Assembly: GCA_035315685.1 (NCBI GenBank) | Contig: DATFXR010000142.1 | Location: 1-12,688, forward strand | Source: QHWK01 sp035315685 | GTDB lineage: Bacteria; Acidobacteriota; Vicinamibacteria; Vicinamibacterales; CAVVIG01 | DNA: 12,688 nt | Direction of reading: 5' to 3' | In this document: positions 1 to 7,946 of the stretch, piece by piece | How positions within the stretch are numbered: position 1 is the first letter of the stretch | How the letters are laid out: every line of letters begins with the position of its first letter | The notes under the pieces: model-generated | Seen by the model: only the letters and a program-made list of their open reading frames with translations | What the model was told of the DNA's origin: nothing | Databases searched by the model: none | Made by a program: the position numbers and the translations under genes

Positions 1-2137
1 CGTCTCGGAGATGACGAAGTTCGGCATGCCGGGCGTGTTCACGCACGGCAACTTCGACACCTGGTCACCAGGCTATCTGATGTTCATCGCGGCGCTGCAC
101 AACGGCATCAGCCGCCTGTACGAGACGTTCGGCAACGGCGGTGCCGACACGGTCGTCCGCGAGTTGCGTCCCGACGAGTACGCGCGCACGTGGTACAAGC
201 AGAACCCCCCGCTGCCCAAGACCACCTGGTCACAGCGCAACAACAACAACTACGAGCAGACCGGACTGCTGACCTCGCTGCATTACTTCGCGGCGAACAA
301 ACAGCTCTTTCTGCGCAACTTCTACACGAAGAGCAAGCGGTCGGTCCTGAAGGCGCGCACTGAGGGTCCCGCCGCGTACGTGCTGCCGGCGGACGACCCG
401 CGTCCAGGCACGCAAGCCGAGTTGGTGCGCGTGCTGCAGAGACAGGGCGTCGAGATCGCACGCGCGACTTCGTCGTTCACGGTCACTGTTCCTGGAAAGA
501 AGGCGCCGCCGCGGCCAACGACGACGGAAGGCGACGGTGACGGCGTCGGTGGGCCGAGCGAGCAGAGCCGGAGGCAGGGGGGGCGGGAAGGGCAGGAGGG
601 ACAGGAAGGGCAGGATCGGAAGGAGAAGCCTCAGTCCACGACGCGGACGTTCCCGGCGGGCTCGTACATCGTCCGCATGGACCAGCCGAACAGCCGCATC
701 GCCGACTCGCTGCTCGACTATCAGTACTGGAGTCCCAACGATCCACAGCGGACCCCCTACGACGATACCGGCTGGACGTTCCCCGAGCTGTTCAACGTGC
801 AGGCCGTCCGGGTCACCGACGTCAAGGTGCTCGATGCACCGATTGAAAAGATCAGTGGCGACGTGCGCGCGAAAGGAAGCGTCTCGAATACCGGATCGAT
901 GTTCGTCGTCAATCACAATGCGGACGTCGCGCTCGTGACGCTGCGCTACCGGTTCAAGGACGCCTCGTTCGAGGCTGCCGAGGACGCGTTCGACGCCGCC
1001 GGCCGGAAGTTCAATCGTGGCTCGTTCATCGTCAAGAACGTGAGCGCCGGCGACATGGAGAAGGCGGCGTCGGAGCTCGGTCTGCACGTCGTTGCCGTCG
1101 CCTCGGCGCCGTCGGTCAAGACGCATCCGTTGCGCGCGCCGCGCGTTGCGTTGCTGCACACCTGGCTGACGACGCAAACCGAAGGCTGGTGGCGGCAGGC
1201 GTTCGACAACGCGCAGGTGCCATTCACCTACATCAGCACCCAGTACATCGCGAAGGACGACAACCTCAACGCAAAGTTCGACGTCATCGTCTTCCCGCCG
1301 GTTGGGCGCGGGCCCGAGGCAATCGTCAATGGGATGCCGATGTGGGGGAACCCGCTGCCGTGGAAGAAGACTGCCGAGACGCCGAACCTCGGTTCCGAAG
1401 ACTCGACCGACGACATGCGCCCGGGCCTCGGTTGGACCGGCGTCGCTCATCTTCAGGACTTCGTCCGGAAGGGCGGTCTCTTGCTCACCGTCATGGACAC
1501 GGCCGATCTCGCGGTATCGAGCGGATTCGCACCCGGGCTCAGCGTCGCGCAGCGCCAGCGGATGCGGATCATCGGCAGCGTCGTGCGATCGAAGACCGTG
1601 GACGCGACGAGCCCGATCGCCTACGGCTACACCGACAACCTCGCGATCTGGTGCGACAACGGGCCGATCTTCACCCTCTCGAGCATCTACGGTGCGCGCG
1701 GCGGACGCCGTCTCGGACCGGACGATGGCGGCAACCGGCCGACGGGGCGGGGCACGCAGGACGATCCGGATGTCCCGCAGGGACGCCTCGGCGTCGAGAT
1801 CCCGGCCGAGCCGCGGACGCAGACGTGGCAGGCCGTGCCGGTCACCGAGGAACAGCTGCGCAACGGGGTCAACGTGATCCCGCCGGCCACGCGGCCGCGA
1901 GTCGTGTTGCGCTACGCCGACACGCGCGAGCTGCTGGTGTCGGGCCTCGTCGAAAACGGCACCGAGATCGCGCAGCATGCCGCCGTGGTCGACGTCCCGC
2001 TCGAGAAGGGACATGTGGTCGCGTTCTCGAACAATCCGATCTGGCGCGGCGAGACGCAGGGCAGCTACTTCCTGGTTTTCAACGCGCTGATGAACTTCGA
2101 TCAGCTGGACGCGGGCAGAAAGCTGGACGCACGGTAG
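1..2137 (+). CDS. Secreted M14-family zinc carboxypeptidase-like protein, 3' part (5' end outside window)
   Basis: The frame is open to the first base of the window, so the gene starts upstream; the Met codon at 11 is internal. About 711 residues are visible. The start (THGNFDTWSPGYLMFIAALH) and the segment with WYKQNPPLPK, NNNNYEQTG and SLHYFAANKQLFLRNFY match, from memory, the late part of the large M14 peptidases common in Acidobacteriota. The zinc-binding HxxE and His of the M14 core should lie upstream, so catalytic competence cannot be judged. After the peptidase part comes a linker very rich in Gly, Gln, Glu and Arg (about residues 168-212 counted from position 11), then a long C-terminal region with a glutamine-amidotransferase-like look (DVIVFPPVGRG, FVRKGGLLLTVMDTADLA), ending in a short beta-rich part (VVAFSNNPIWRGETQGSYFL). 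It probably acts outside the cytoplasm, but the signal peptide is not visible. The family call is fairly firm; the substrate is unknown. Confidence 0.75.
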   Translation, partial: VSEMTKFGMPGVFTHGNFDTWSPGYLMFIAALHNGISRLYETFGNGGADTVVRELRPDEYARTWYKQNPPLPKTTWSQRNNNNYEQTGLLTSLHYFAANKQLFLRNFYTKSKRSVLKARTEGPAAYVLPADDPRPGTQAELVRVLQRQGVEIARATSSFTVTVPGKKAPPRPTTTEGDGDGVGGPSEQSRRQGGREGQEGQEGQDRKEKPQSTTRTFPAGSYIVRMDQPNSRIADSLLDYQYWSPNDPQRTPYDDTGWTFPELFNVQAVRVTDVKVLDAPIEKISGDVRAKGSVSNTGSMFVVNHNADVALVTLRYRFKDASFEAAEDAFDAAGRKFNRGSFIVKNVSAGDMEKAASELGLHVVAVASAPSVKTHPLRAPRVALLHTWLTTQTEGWWRQAFDNAQVPFTYISTQYIAKDDNLNAKFDVIVFPPVGRGPEAIVNGMPMWGNPLPWKKTAETPNLGSEDSTDDMRPGLGWTGVAHLQDFVRKGGLLLTVMDTADLAVSSGFAPGLSVAQRQRMRIIGSVVRSKTVDATSPIAYGYTDNLAIWCDNGPIFTLSSIYGARGGRRLGPDDGGNRPTGRGTQDDPDVPQGRLGVEIPAEPRTQTWQAVPVTEEQLRNGVNVIPPATRPRVVLRYADTRELLVSGLVENGTEIAQHAAVVDVPLEKGHVVAFSNNPIWRGETQGSYFLVFNALMNFDQLDAGRKLDAR
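554..634 (+). repeat. Purine-rich low-complexity tract coding the interdomain linker
   Basis: This in-frame segment of the M14 gene is strongly G/A biased on the plus strand. It contains a 9-bp tandem unit GGx-CAG-GAx repeated three times at 590-616, coding GQEGQEGQD. It lies between the peptidase part and the C-terminal region and looks like a flexible hydrophilic linker. Replication slippage would change its length in steps of three residues without breaking the frame. Confidence 0.6.
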
Positions 2138-2141
2138 GAGT

Positions 2142-2168
2142 GTGGGACCGATGGCCTATCAGTCCCAC
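2142..2168 (+). terminator. Hairpin after the M14 gene, possible weak terminator
   Basis: GTGGGAC at 2142-2148 pairs perfectly with GTCCCAC at 2162-2168 across a 13-base loop, starting 4 bases after the stop of the M14 gene. No T-tract follows, so intrinsic termination would be weak. The next gene starts 36 bases after the hairpin, so it could also just shape the 5' end of that message. Confidence 0.35.
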
Positions 2169-2195
2169 TCACCCCACTTCGTCGTCTAACCCACC

Positions 2196-2199
2196 GAGG
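2196..2199 (+). promoter_or_regulatory. Shine-Dalgarno GAGG for the regulatory-domain repeat protein
   Basis: GAGG lies 5 bases before the ATG at 2205. It supports this start, which also gives a clean signal peptide. Confidence 0.5.
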
Positions 2200-2204
2200 T
2201 ACCT

Positions 2205-3860
2205 ATGGTCCGAGCGTTGTTTGTTCTTGCGGGCCTTTTTTTCGCGGTCTCTCTCGGCGCCGCGCAGCCGCCTCAACCCCAGACGCCGCCGCGCGACAAC
2301 ACGCAGGCCGCTCAGCCTCCAGCGACCGCGATCCTTCGTGGCCACGTCGTCGCCGCTGACAGCGGCCAGCCGCTGCGCAAGGCACAGGTGCGCATCTTTT
2401 CGCCGGAGCTTCGCGAGAACCGCCTCGCCACGGCGGACGCCGACGGCAAGTACGAGTTCAAGGACGTCAAGGCGGGACGGTACACCGTCAGCGCGAGCAA
2501 GGGGAGCTACGTCGGCCTTTCGTACGGGCAGACGCGCGCGTTCGAGCAGGGCAAGCCGCTCGAAATCCTCGCCGGCCAGACGGTCGAGAAGGTGGACTTC
2601 GCGCTGCCGCACGGCGCGATCATCACCGGTCGGGTGATCGACGAGTTCGGCGAGCCGCTGCCCGACGCGATGGTGTCGGTGCAGCGGCATCAGAACATCG
2701 GCGGCCAGAAGCGGCTCGTGCCTGCTGGACGCACCGCAACCACCAACGACATCGGCGAGTTCCGGCTGTTTGCGATCCCGCCGGGACAGTATTACCTGCA
2801 GGTGTCGCTGCGACCGATGGGCATGCCGGCCGACACCGACGATCGATCCGGATACGCGCCGGCCTACTTTCCTGGCACCTCGAACCTCGCGGAGGCGCAA
2901 CGGGTGACCGTCCGGCTCGGGCAGGTGATCAGCGACATGAACATGGCGCTCCTGCCGATTCGCACCGCGCGGATCACCGGTACCGCCGTCGATTCCCAGG
3001 GCCGCCCGCTCAGCGGCGGCGTGATGGCCTTCCCCAAGAGCGATTCGATGGTGATGATGTTCGGCCCGCCTGCGCAGATCAAGCCGGACGGTTCCTTCAA
3101 TCTCGGCGGCCTGACGCCGGGCGACTACGTCGTGCAGACCAGCGGGCCGCCAGGCAGCGACTACGCATCGATTGATCTGACGATCAACGGTGACGATGTG
3201 ACAGGCGTCCGGCTCGTCGCGGCGCCGCCGCTCACGGTCGCTGGACGGCTGATCGTCGATGCCGGAGCCGCGCAGTCGGTGCAGACATCGTCGCTTCGGA
3301 TCATGATCACGCCGGTGCAGGTCGGAACCCCGAATTTCGGAGGCTCCGGACCGGCGCCGGTGAATGACGACTTGACGTTCGAGGCGAAAGGGCGGCCCGG
3401 AAGGATGCGCCTGATCCTCGCGAACCCGATGCCGGGATGGGCGATCAGAGCGGTGCGCTACCGAGGCGTCGACGTCACGGACACACTCGAGCTCCGCGCC
3501 GGCGAGAGCATCGCCGACGTCGAGGTGGAACTGACGAACAGACTCACCGATATCTCGGGCCTCGTGACCACCGCCAAGGGCGAGAGCGTCAAAGACTACA
3601 CGGTCGTCGTCTTTCCGCAGGATCGCGACAAGTGGACGGTCGCACGGTATCTCCGGCTCTCCCGACCCGATCAGGACGGCCGCTACAAGGTGAACGGCCT
3701 GCCGCCCGGCGAGTACCATGTAATCGCGCTCGACTACGTGGACTCCACGGAGTGGAGCGACCCGGAGTTCCTCGACGGAGTGCGATCGAAAGCGGCATCG
3801 GTCACGATCGGTGAAGGAGAAGTGAAGTCGGTCGATCTCAGGATCACGAGTGGATCGTGA
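2205..3860 (+). CDS. Secreted carboxypeptidase-regulatory-like (beta-sandwich repeat) protein
   Basis: 551 residues. Residues 1-20 form a Sec signal peptide (MVRALFVLAGLFFAVSLGAA), followed by a Pro/Gln-rich stretch to about 40. Several CarboxypepD_reg-like domains follow, each with a start of the type hydrophobic-G-x-V-x-D/A-x-x-G-x-P-L and a close of the type DGxYxFxxxxxGxYxV: about 43-97 (RGHVVAADSGQPLRKA, DADGKYEF, AGRYTV), 139-202 (TGRVIDEFGEPLPDA, NDIGEFRL, PPGQYYLQV), 257-313 (TGTAVDSQGRPLSGG, KPDGSFNL, TPGDYVV) and 450-510 (SGLVTTAKGESVKDY, DQDGRYKV, PPGEYHVIA), with a decayed one between about 340 and 410. No enzyme motif is visible. Such proteins are usually periplasmic or surface-exposed and have no settled function. 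It follows the M14 gene by 67 bp on the same strand, so shared transcription is possible. The family is clear; the role is unknown. Confidence 0.85.
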   Translation: MVRALFVLAGLFFAVSLGAAQPPQPQTPPRDNTQAAQPPATAILRGHVVAADSGQPLRKAQVRIFSPELRENRLATADADGKYEFKDVKAGRYTVSASKGSYVGLSYGQTRAFEQGKPLEILAGQTVEKVDFALPHGAIITGRVIDEFGEPLPDAMVSVQRHQNIGGQKRLVPAGRTATTNDIGEFRLFAIPPGQYYLQVSLRPMGMPADTDDRSGYAPAYFPGTSNLAEAQRVTVRLGQVISDMNMALLPIRTARITGTAVDSQGRPLSGGVMAFPKSDSMVMMFGPPAQIKPDGSFNLGGLTPGDYVVQTSGPPGSDYASIDLTINGDDVTGVRLVAAPPLTVAGRLIVDAGAAQSVQTSSLRIMITPVQVGTPNFGGSGPAPVNDDLTFEAKGRPGRMRLILANPMPGWAIRAVRYRGVDVTDTLELRAGESIADVEVELTNRLTDISGLVTTAKGESVKDYTVVVFPQDRDKWTVARYLRLSRPDQDGRYKVNGLPPGEYHVIALDYVDSTEWSDPEFLDGVRSKAASVTIGEGEVKSVDLRITSGS

Positions 3861-3872
3861 CAGGCTTCGCGG

Positions 3873-3897
3873 GTCCGGCTAAAGCCGGACACTACGG
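3873..3897 (+). repeat. Palindromic dispersed repeat, copy 1
   Basis: The core GTCCGGCTAAAGCCGGAC at 3873-3890 is an 8-bp perfect stem with a 2-base loop, followed by a conserved tail ACTACGG. It begins 13 bases after the stop of the upstream gene. It matches copy 2 (3949-3973, opposite strand) at 24 of 25 positions. Confidence 0.85.
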
Positions 3898-3904
3898 GCG
3901 AACC

Positions 3905-3922
3905 GTCCGGCTGAGGCCCGAT
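3905..3922 (+). repeat. Decayed copy of the palindromic repeat
   Basis: GTCCGGCTGAGGCCCGAT matches the GTCCGGCTGAAGCCGGAC core at 15 of 18 positions. It sits between two intact copies. The substitutions weaken the stem, so it looks like an older, decaying insertion. Confidence 0.5.
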
Positions 3923-3948
3923 TCCTGAGCGATCCGCAGCGTGACCGG

Positions 3949-3973
3949 CCGTAGTGTCCGGCTTCAGCCGGAC
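3949..3973 (-). repeat. Palindromic dispersed repeat, copy 2 (inverted)
   Basis: Read on the minus strand the core is GTCCGGCTGAAGCCGGAC (3973-3956) with the tail ACTACGG. It faces copy 1, and its first base is the last base of the transglycosylase stop codon. Together with copy 1 it could fold into a large inverted structure between two convergent genes and act as a two-way terminator or as 3'-end protection. Translated through, it gives VVRLKPDTT. Confidence 0.85.
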
Positions 3974-5406
3974 TACTTCTTCAGGCTGCGCCGCTGGATG
4001 TACTCGCCCTGAATCAGCAGGTAGGTCACGTAGTACTTGTAGATGTTGCCGACGTAGGTCACGGTCTCGCGTCCGATGCGCTCGCTCGCGACGCGTTCGA
4101 CGTTGTTGAACCAGACGTTGGGATCGAGGCCGCGCTGCGCTGTGTCGCGCTGCAACTGGCGCACGCGCGCCGGACCGGCGTTGTAGGCCGCGAACGCAAA
4201 GAGCATCTTGTTCAGATCGTCCATCGGCTCCTTCGCGTAGTAGCGGTCGACGATGTCGCGAATGTACTTCACGCCGGCATGGATGTTCGGCTCGAGGCGG
4301 TGAATGTCCCCGACCTTCAGCGTCTTTCCGGTCTCGGGCATCACCTGCATCACGCCGATCGCGCCGACGGCGCTCCGCGCGTTGTGGTCGAGCCGCGACT
4401 CCTGATAGCCCTGAGCGGCCATCAACATCCAGTCCATGCTGTACTGCGCGCCGTATTTCCTGAAGAGCGCGACGAGCGCGGCGAAGCGCGCCCGCGAGGT
4501 ATCGGCCGACGCACCCTTGACGTACTGCGTGTTCAGCAGATAGCGACGGAAGATCATCCGGGCGTTGAGCGAGTTCAGACCGTTGACGGTCAGAAAGCTG
4601 TTGAGTGCGGCTTTGAGCTGAGGGCTGTCCTTCCTGATCGCCCATGCGATCTCGCCGCCGGTGCGCAGCGTGACCGACGGATACAGCTTCAGCGCCGGCC
4701 AGACGCGCTGCCAGAACCACGCCTTGTGATTGTCCACGACGAGGATGTCCACGAGACCGGCGTTGGCCATCTCGAGCAGATCTTCGTCCTCGAATTCCTC
4801 CGGCGCCGGCGTGATCATGACGGGCGGCCTGCCCTCGCTGCTCAAGCGGCGGTTCAACGCGGACAGGCTGTCGTAGTAACTGCTCGACTCGCGCACGAAG
4901 ACCGTCTTGCCCGAGAGATCATCGGCCGACGAAATGACCGGCCCGTTCGGCTTCGTGACGATGATCTCGTCAACGCCGGCGATCCAGGGGTCGACGAAAT
5001 CGACCACCTTTTCGCGCTCCGGCGTCACGGTGAGATCGGCGATCACGATGTCGCCCCTGCCTTCGAGCAGCGCCGGAAGCAGCTCGTTGCGCGCGAGCGG
5101 CACAAATTGCACGTCGAGCCGCAACTGCTTCGTGCTGAGGGTCCTGTTCAATTCGTCTTCGAGGAGCTTGCCCTGGTCGTAGGCGGTGCCGCGCGGCGTG
5201 CCGCGATCGATGAAGAACAGCGTTCTGCTGTAGGTGGTGAGCACGCGAATCATGCGCCGCTCGACCATGCCGTCCATGTCCCCGGTCCACGGCCTGGTGA
5301 TCTCGGTGAGCGGCAGGCCGGTGCGGCCCTTCTCGGTGGGCGCCTGCGCGGACACGATCGCGGCGACGAGTGAAGGGGCCGCCAGTCCCGCAAGCAACGC
5401 TCGCAT
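3973..5406 (-). CDS. mltF: MltF-type membrane-bound lytic murein transglycosylase
   Basis: 477 residues from the ATG at 5406. This start puts a signal peptide at residues 1-22 (MRALLAGLAAPSLVAAIVSA). A GTG start at 5502 would overlap the upstream gene and bury the signal, so I reject it. Residues about 52-270 are a bacterial solute-binding (family 3) domain: RVLTTYSRTLFFID, RGDIVIADLTVTPEREKVVD, VDFVDPWI, SADDLSGKTVFVRE. Residues about 310-475 are an SLT goose-lysozyme-like domain: YQESRLDHNARSAVGAIGVM holds the presumed catalytic Glu336, followed by GVMQVMP (351-357) and AYNAG (407-411). The length is near the E. coli MltF size (about 518). The known reaction is non-hydrolytic cleavage of the MurNAc-GlcNAc bond, leaving 1,6-anhydroMurNAc; the first domain is regulatory in known MltF. 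It lies 28 bp after the GNAT gene, probably in one transcript. Confidence 0.88.
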   Translation of the reverse strand: MRALLAGLAAPSLVAAIVSAQAPTEKGRTGLPLTEITRPWTGDMDGMVERRMIRVLTTYSRTLFFIDRGTPRGTAYDQGKLLEDELNRTLSTKQLRLDVQFVPLARNELLPALLEGRGDIVIADLTVTPEREKVVDFVDPWIAGVDEIIVTKPNGPVISSADDLSGKTVFVRESSSYYDSLSALNRRLSSEGRPPVMITPAPEEFEDEDLLEMANAGLVDILVVDNHKAWFWQRVWPALKLYPSVTLRTGGEIAWAIRKDSPQLKAALNSFLTVNGLNSLNARMIFRRYLLNTQYVKGASADTSRARFAALVALFRKYGAQYSMDWMLMAAQGYQESRLDHNARSAVGAIGVMQVMPETGKTLKVGDIHRLEPNIHAGVKYIRDIVDRYYAKEPMDDLNKMLFAFAAYNAGPARVRQLQRDTAQRGLDPNVWFNNVERVASERIGRETVTYVGNIYKYYVTYLLIQGEYIQRRSLKK

Positions 5407-5434
5407 CCGGCGGAGTCTAGCACCGGCAGACCAG

Positions 5435-6409
5435 CTAGAAGTGGTCGCTCCTCCAGTACAGAATGTCGTCTCCGCGAAGCGAGGCTGCCGCTCTGTCGGC
5501 ACCGAGCGGACGAACCATCATCACGTCGGGTGACGGCGTTCTCCCGATCGCGGCGGCCTGTGGCGGAACGAAGCCGGCGGGCAGCGAGGCTCGGACGACG
5601 GGCCGTCGTTCCGCCGGATCGCGCGCGATGAGCACCTGCAGCAACGCCCCCAGGCGCGCGCCTGCCGGATCGCGATCGCCGCATTCCTCGATCGTCCACT
5701 CATCGTTCTGTCGGCCGATCACGGCGTAAGCGACCGCCGATGCGCCCTCTTCCGCCACGTAGAACTGCAGCTCTCTGGCGCCTGGCCGTCCGAGGCCGGC
5801 CAGCAGGCGCTGTTTCGCGACGGCATACTGCACGAGATCGCGATCGCGATCGAGGTGGAATCGGAATGGCTGCGCGCGGATGCGGTTCATCGCGGCGATG
5901 TCGGCGAGGTCGCGGTCGTCGCCGGCGCGGACCATGGTCATCGGCGCGCCGTGGCGCGGCGACTCGGTCACCCGCAGCTGAACGTCATATGTGTCGATCG
6001 CAGTGAAGCCAAGGCGTGAGTAAAACGCGGGATCGATTTCCGAGAAGAGCACCGCGAGATCGATCCCGGCGGTCGTGGCCGCGTCGAGGATACGCTCGAC
6101 CAGCTCACGTGCGATGCCGCGACCGCGCTGCGCGGGTTGCGTGAAAATCGCGCCGAGCCCGATCGCGCGGATCGATTTCCCGTCGAGCGTCGCGTCGAAG
6201 CGGTAGCGCTTCGCGCTCGCCAGGACAGTCGGTCCAGTCACGAGCGCCACGCGGTCCAGATGCGCGCGGCCCCAGGGCGTCCGACGCTGTGCCTCGTAAT
6301 GGCGTCCGTAGGCCTGCCGGCTCAGCCCGTCGTGCCAGATGTCATACGTGGCATCAAGAATCTGTTCGAGAAATGCGCCCTCCGCTGGAACGAGTGAACC
6401 AATGTGCAT
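5435..6409 (-). CDS. GNAT-family N-acetyltransferase
   Basis: 324 residues, ATG at 6409. The acetyl-CoA-binding motif A is QRGRGIARELVERIL (94-108), preceded by the beta-strand AIGLGAIFTQP (82-92). The helix-strand IDPAFYSRLGF (125-135) is the usual GNAT closing element. The C-terminal half (about 150-324) is longer than a single GNAT domain and has a second, weaker alpha/beta part (ELQFYVAEEGASAVAYAVIG, WTIEECGDRD), ending DDILYWRSDHF. This is the two-part plan of Eis/LYC1-like acetyltransferases. The acceptor substrate cannot be read from the sequence. No Shine-Dalgarno is evident, but a TACAAT box lies 11 bases before the start. The gene is divergent from the DUF1800 gene across 65 bp. Confidence 0.82.
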   Translation of the reverse strand: MHIGSLVPAEGAFLEQILDATYDIWHDGLSRQAYGRHYEAQRRTPWGRAHLDRVALVTGPTVLASAKRYRFDATLDGKSIRAIGLGAIFTQPAQRGRGIARELVERILDAATTAGIDLAVLFSEIDPAFYSRLGFTAIDTYDVQLRVTESPRHGAPMTMVRAGDDRDLADIAAMNRIRAQPFRFHLDRDRDLVQYAVAKQRLLAGLGRPGARELQFYVAEEGASAVAYAVIGRQNDEWTIEECGDRDPAGARLGALLQVLIARDPAERRPVVRASLPAGFVPPQAAAIGRTPSPDVMMVRPLGADRAAASLRGDDILYWRSDHF

Positions 6410-6420
6410 ATCGCGGCGCG

Positions 6421-6426
6421 ATTGTA
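6421..6426 (-). promoter_or_regulatory. Possible -10 box (TACAAT) for the GNAT gene
   Basis: Read on the minus strand, TACAAT ends 11 bases before the ATG at 6409, which predicts a leader of only a few bases. I find no convincing -35 box. It lies in the 65-bp divergent region shared with the DUF1800 gene. Confidence 0.35.
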
Positions 6427-6474
6427 GTGGCGAATTGTTAAACCAGTGCGGCCTGGCGCCAGTCTAAGCAGGTA

Positions 6475-7941
6475 ATGCAGCGGCTCCTTGCGACAACGAT
6501 GGCAGTTCTTGCGATCGGAGTAGCCACGCCGACGGCCGGTCCGGCGCAGACGGATGCTGCGGTGGCGGTGCATGTGCTCAACCGTATCGCTTTTGGACCG
6601 CGTCCGGGCGACGTCGAGCGCGTCCAGGCGATCGGCCTCGACCGATATATCGACGAACAACTGCATCCGGAGCGAATCGCGGATCGGGCGATGGCGGCAC
6701 GGCTGGCTGATCTCACCACCGTGCGGCTGTCGGAACAGGAAATCGTCAACACCATCGAGGTGCCGCAGATGGAAGCGCGCCGGGCGCAGAAGCAGGCCGC
6801 CGCGGGCGGCGATCCCAACGGCGCGCCGCCGCCGCGCAATCCGATGCAGCAAAGAGCCAGCGATCTCGTGGTCGAACTGGCGGAGCAGAAAATTCTTCGT
6901 GCGACCTACAGCGAGCGGCAACTGCAGGAAGTGCTCGCCGATTTCTGGTTCAACCACTTCAATGTCGACGCGCGGAAAGGGCGCGACCGCTTCTTCCTGA
7001 CTGCGTACGAACGCGACACGATCCGGCCGCACGTGCTCGGCAGATTTCGCGACCTGCTCGGCGCAACGGCGAAGAGTCCGGCCATGCTCTTCTACCTCGA
7101 CAACTGGATGAACGTGGACCCCAACGGGCCGCATCCGGAGACGCGGCCGGCCCGCCTCGTCCGCGGGCCATTCGGAGGACGCGCCGCCCTCCCGCCGGCG
7201 CCGCGTCCGCAGGCGCAGAGTCAGCAGGCGAAGAAAGGCCTCAACGAGAACTACGCGCGCGAGCTGATGGAGCTGCACACGCTCGGCGTCGACGGCGGCT
7301 ACACGCAGAAGGACGTCACCGAAGTCGCGCGCGCCTTCACCGGGTGGACGATCGAGAACCCGCGCCAGGGCGGCGGATTCATCTTCAACCGCCGGCTCCA
7401 CGATCCCGGGCAGAAGGTGGTCCTCGGACACGTGATCAAGGCGGGCGGCGACGAGTCGGACGGCGAGCAGGTGCTCGACATCCTCGCGAAGCATCCGGCC
7501 ACGGCGCGGTTCATCGCGACGAAGCTGGTGCGCCGGTTCGTGAGCGACGCGCCGCCAGCGCCGCTCGTCGAGCGCGTCGCGAAGCGGCTTCGCGACACCG
7601 ACGGCGACCTGCGCGAGGCCGTGCGCACGATCCTGACGGCGCCGGAGTTCGCGTCGCCGGACGTTCGCGCAGCGAAGGTGAAGTCGCCGTTCGAGTTCGT
7701 CGTCAGCGCGGTGCGCGCGACCGGAGCGGATCCGGTCGATGCGAAGCCGCTCGTCCGCCAGCTCCAGCAGATGGGCATGCCGCTCTACGTGTGCCAGCCG
7801 CCGACCGGCTACAAGGAAACCGCTGACGCGTGGGTGAACACCGGTGCGCTCGTGAACCGCATCAACTTCGCGCTGAAGCTGGCGCAAAACGATCAGGCGA
7901 TGGCACGAACGCTCGGCGCGCCCGAGTTCCAGAAACGGTGA
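6475..7941 (+). CDS. DUF1800 family secreted protein
   Basis: 488 residues. Residues 1-25 form a Sec-type signal peptide (LLATTMAVLAIGVATPTAGPAQ). Family hallmarks are VLNRIAFGPRPGDVERV (34-50), LADFWFNHFNVDARKG (154-169), GLNENYARELMELHTLGVDG (255-274) followed by GYTQKDVTEVARAFTGWTI, and PPTGYKETADAWVN (442-455). A Pro/Gly/Ala-rich insert spans about 108-122 and another about 233-252. The biochemical role of DUF1800 is not established; the family is almost always paired with a DUF1501 gene, as here, where the next ATG follows the stop by 5 bp. The start is chosen from the signal peptide; the preceding GCAGG is only a weak ribosome site. Exported, function unknown. Confidence 0.88.
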   Translation: MQRLLATTMAVLAIGVATPTAGPAQTDAAVAVHVLNRIAFGPRPGDVERVQAIGLDRYIDEQLHPERIADRAMAARLADLTTVRLSEQEIVNTIEVPQMEARRAQKQAAAGGDPNGAPPPRNPMQQRASDLVVELAEQKILRATYSERQLQEVLADFWFNHFNVDARKGRDRFFLTAYERDTIRPHVLGRFRDLLGATAKSPAMLFYLDNWMNVDPNGPHPETRPARLVRGPFGGRAALPPAPRPQAQSQQAKKGLNENYARELMELHTLGVDGGYTQKDVTEVARAFTGWTIENPRQGGGFIFNRRLHDPGQKVVLGHVIKAGGDESDGEQVLDILAKHPATARFIATKLVRRFVSDAPPAPLVERVAKRLRDTDGDLREAVRTILTAPEFASPDVRAAKVKSPFEFVVSAVRATGADPVDAKPLVRQLQQMGMPLYVCQPPTGYKETADAWVNTGALVNRINFALKLAQNDQAMARTLGAPEFQKR

Positions 7942-7946
7942 GGCCC

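Noticed and set aside
230..2014. A 594-codon minus-strand open frame opposite the M14 gene
   Set aside because: No recognisable domain; the plus strand carries a continuous, family-matching protein.
2169..3719. A 516-codon minus-strand open frame opposite the regulatory-domain repeat protein
   Set aside because: The plus frame has a signal peptide, a ribosome site and repeated domains; the minus frame has none.
5407..5502. Longer mltF start at the GTG at 5502
   Set aside because: It would add 32 residues before a good signal peptide and overlap the GNAT gene. The ATG at 5406 fits better.
7830..7946. Longer DUF1501 start at 7830
   Set aside because: The extra residues are out-of-frame DUF1800 sequence and would bury the Tat motif.
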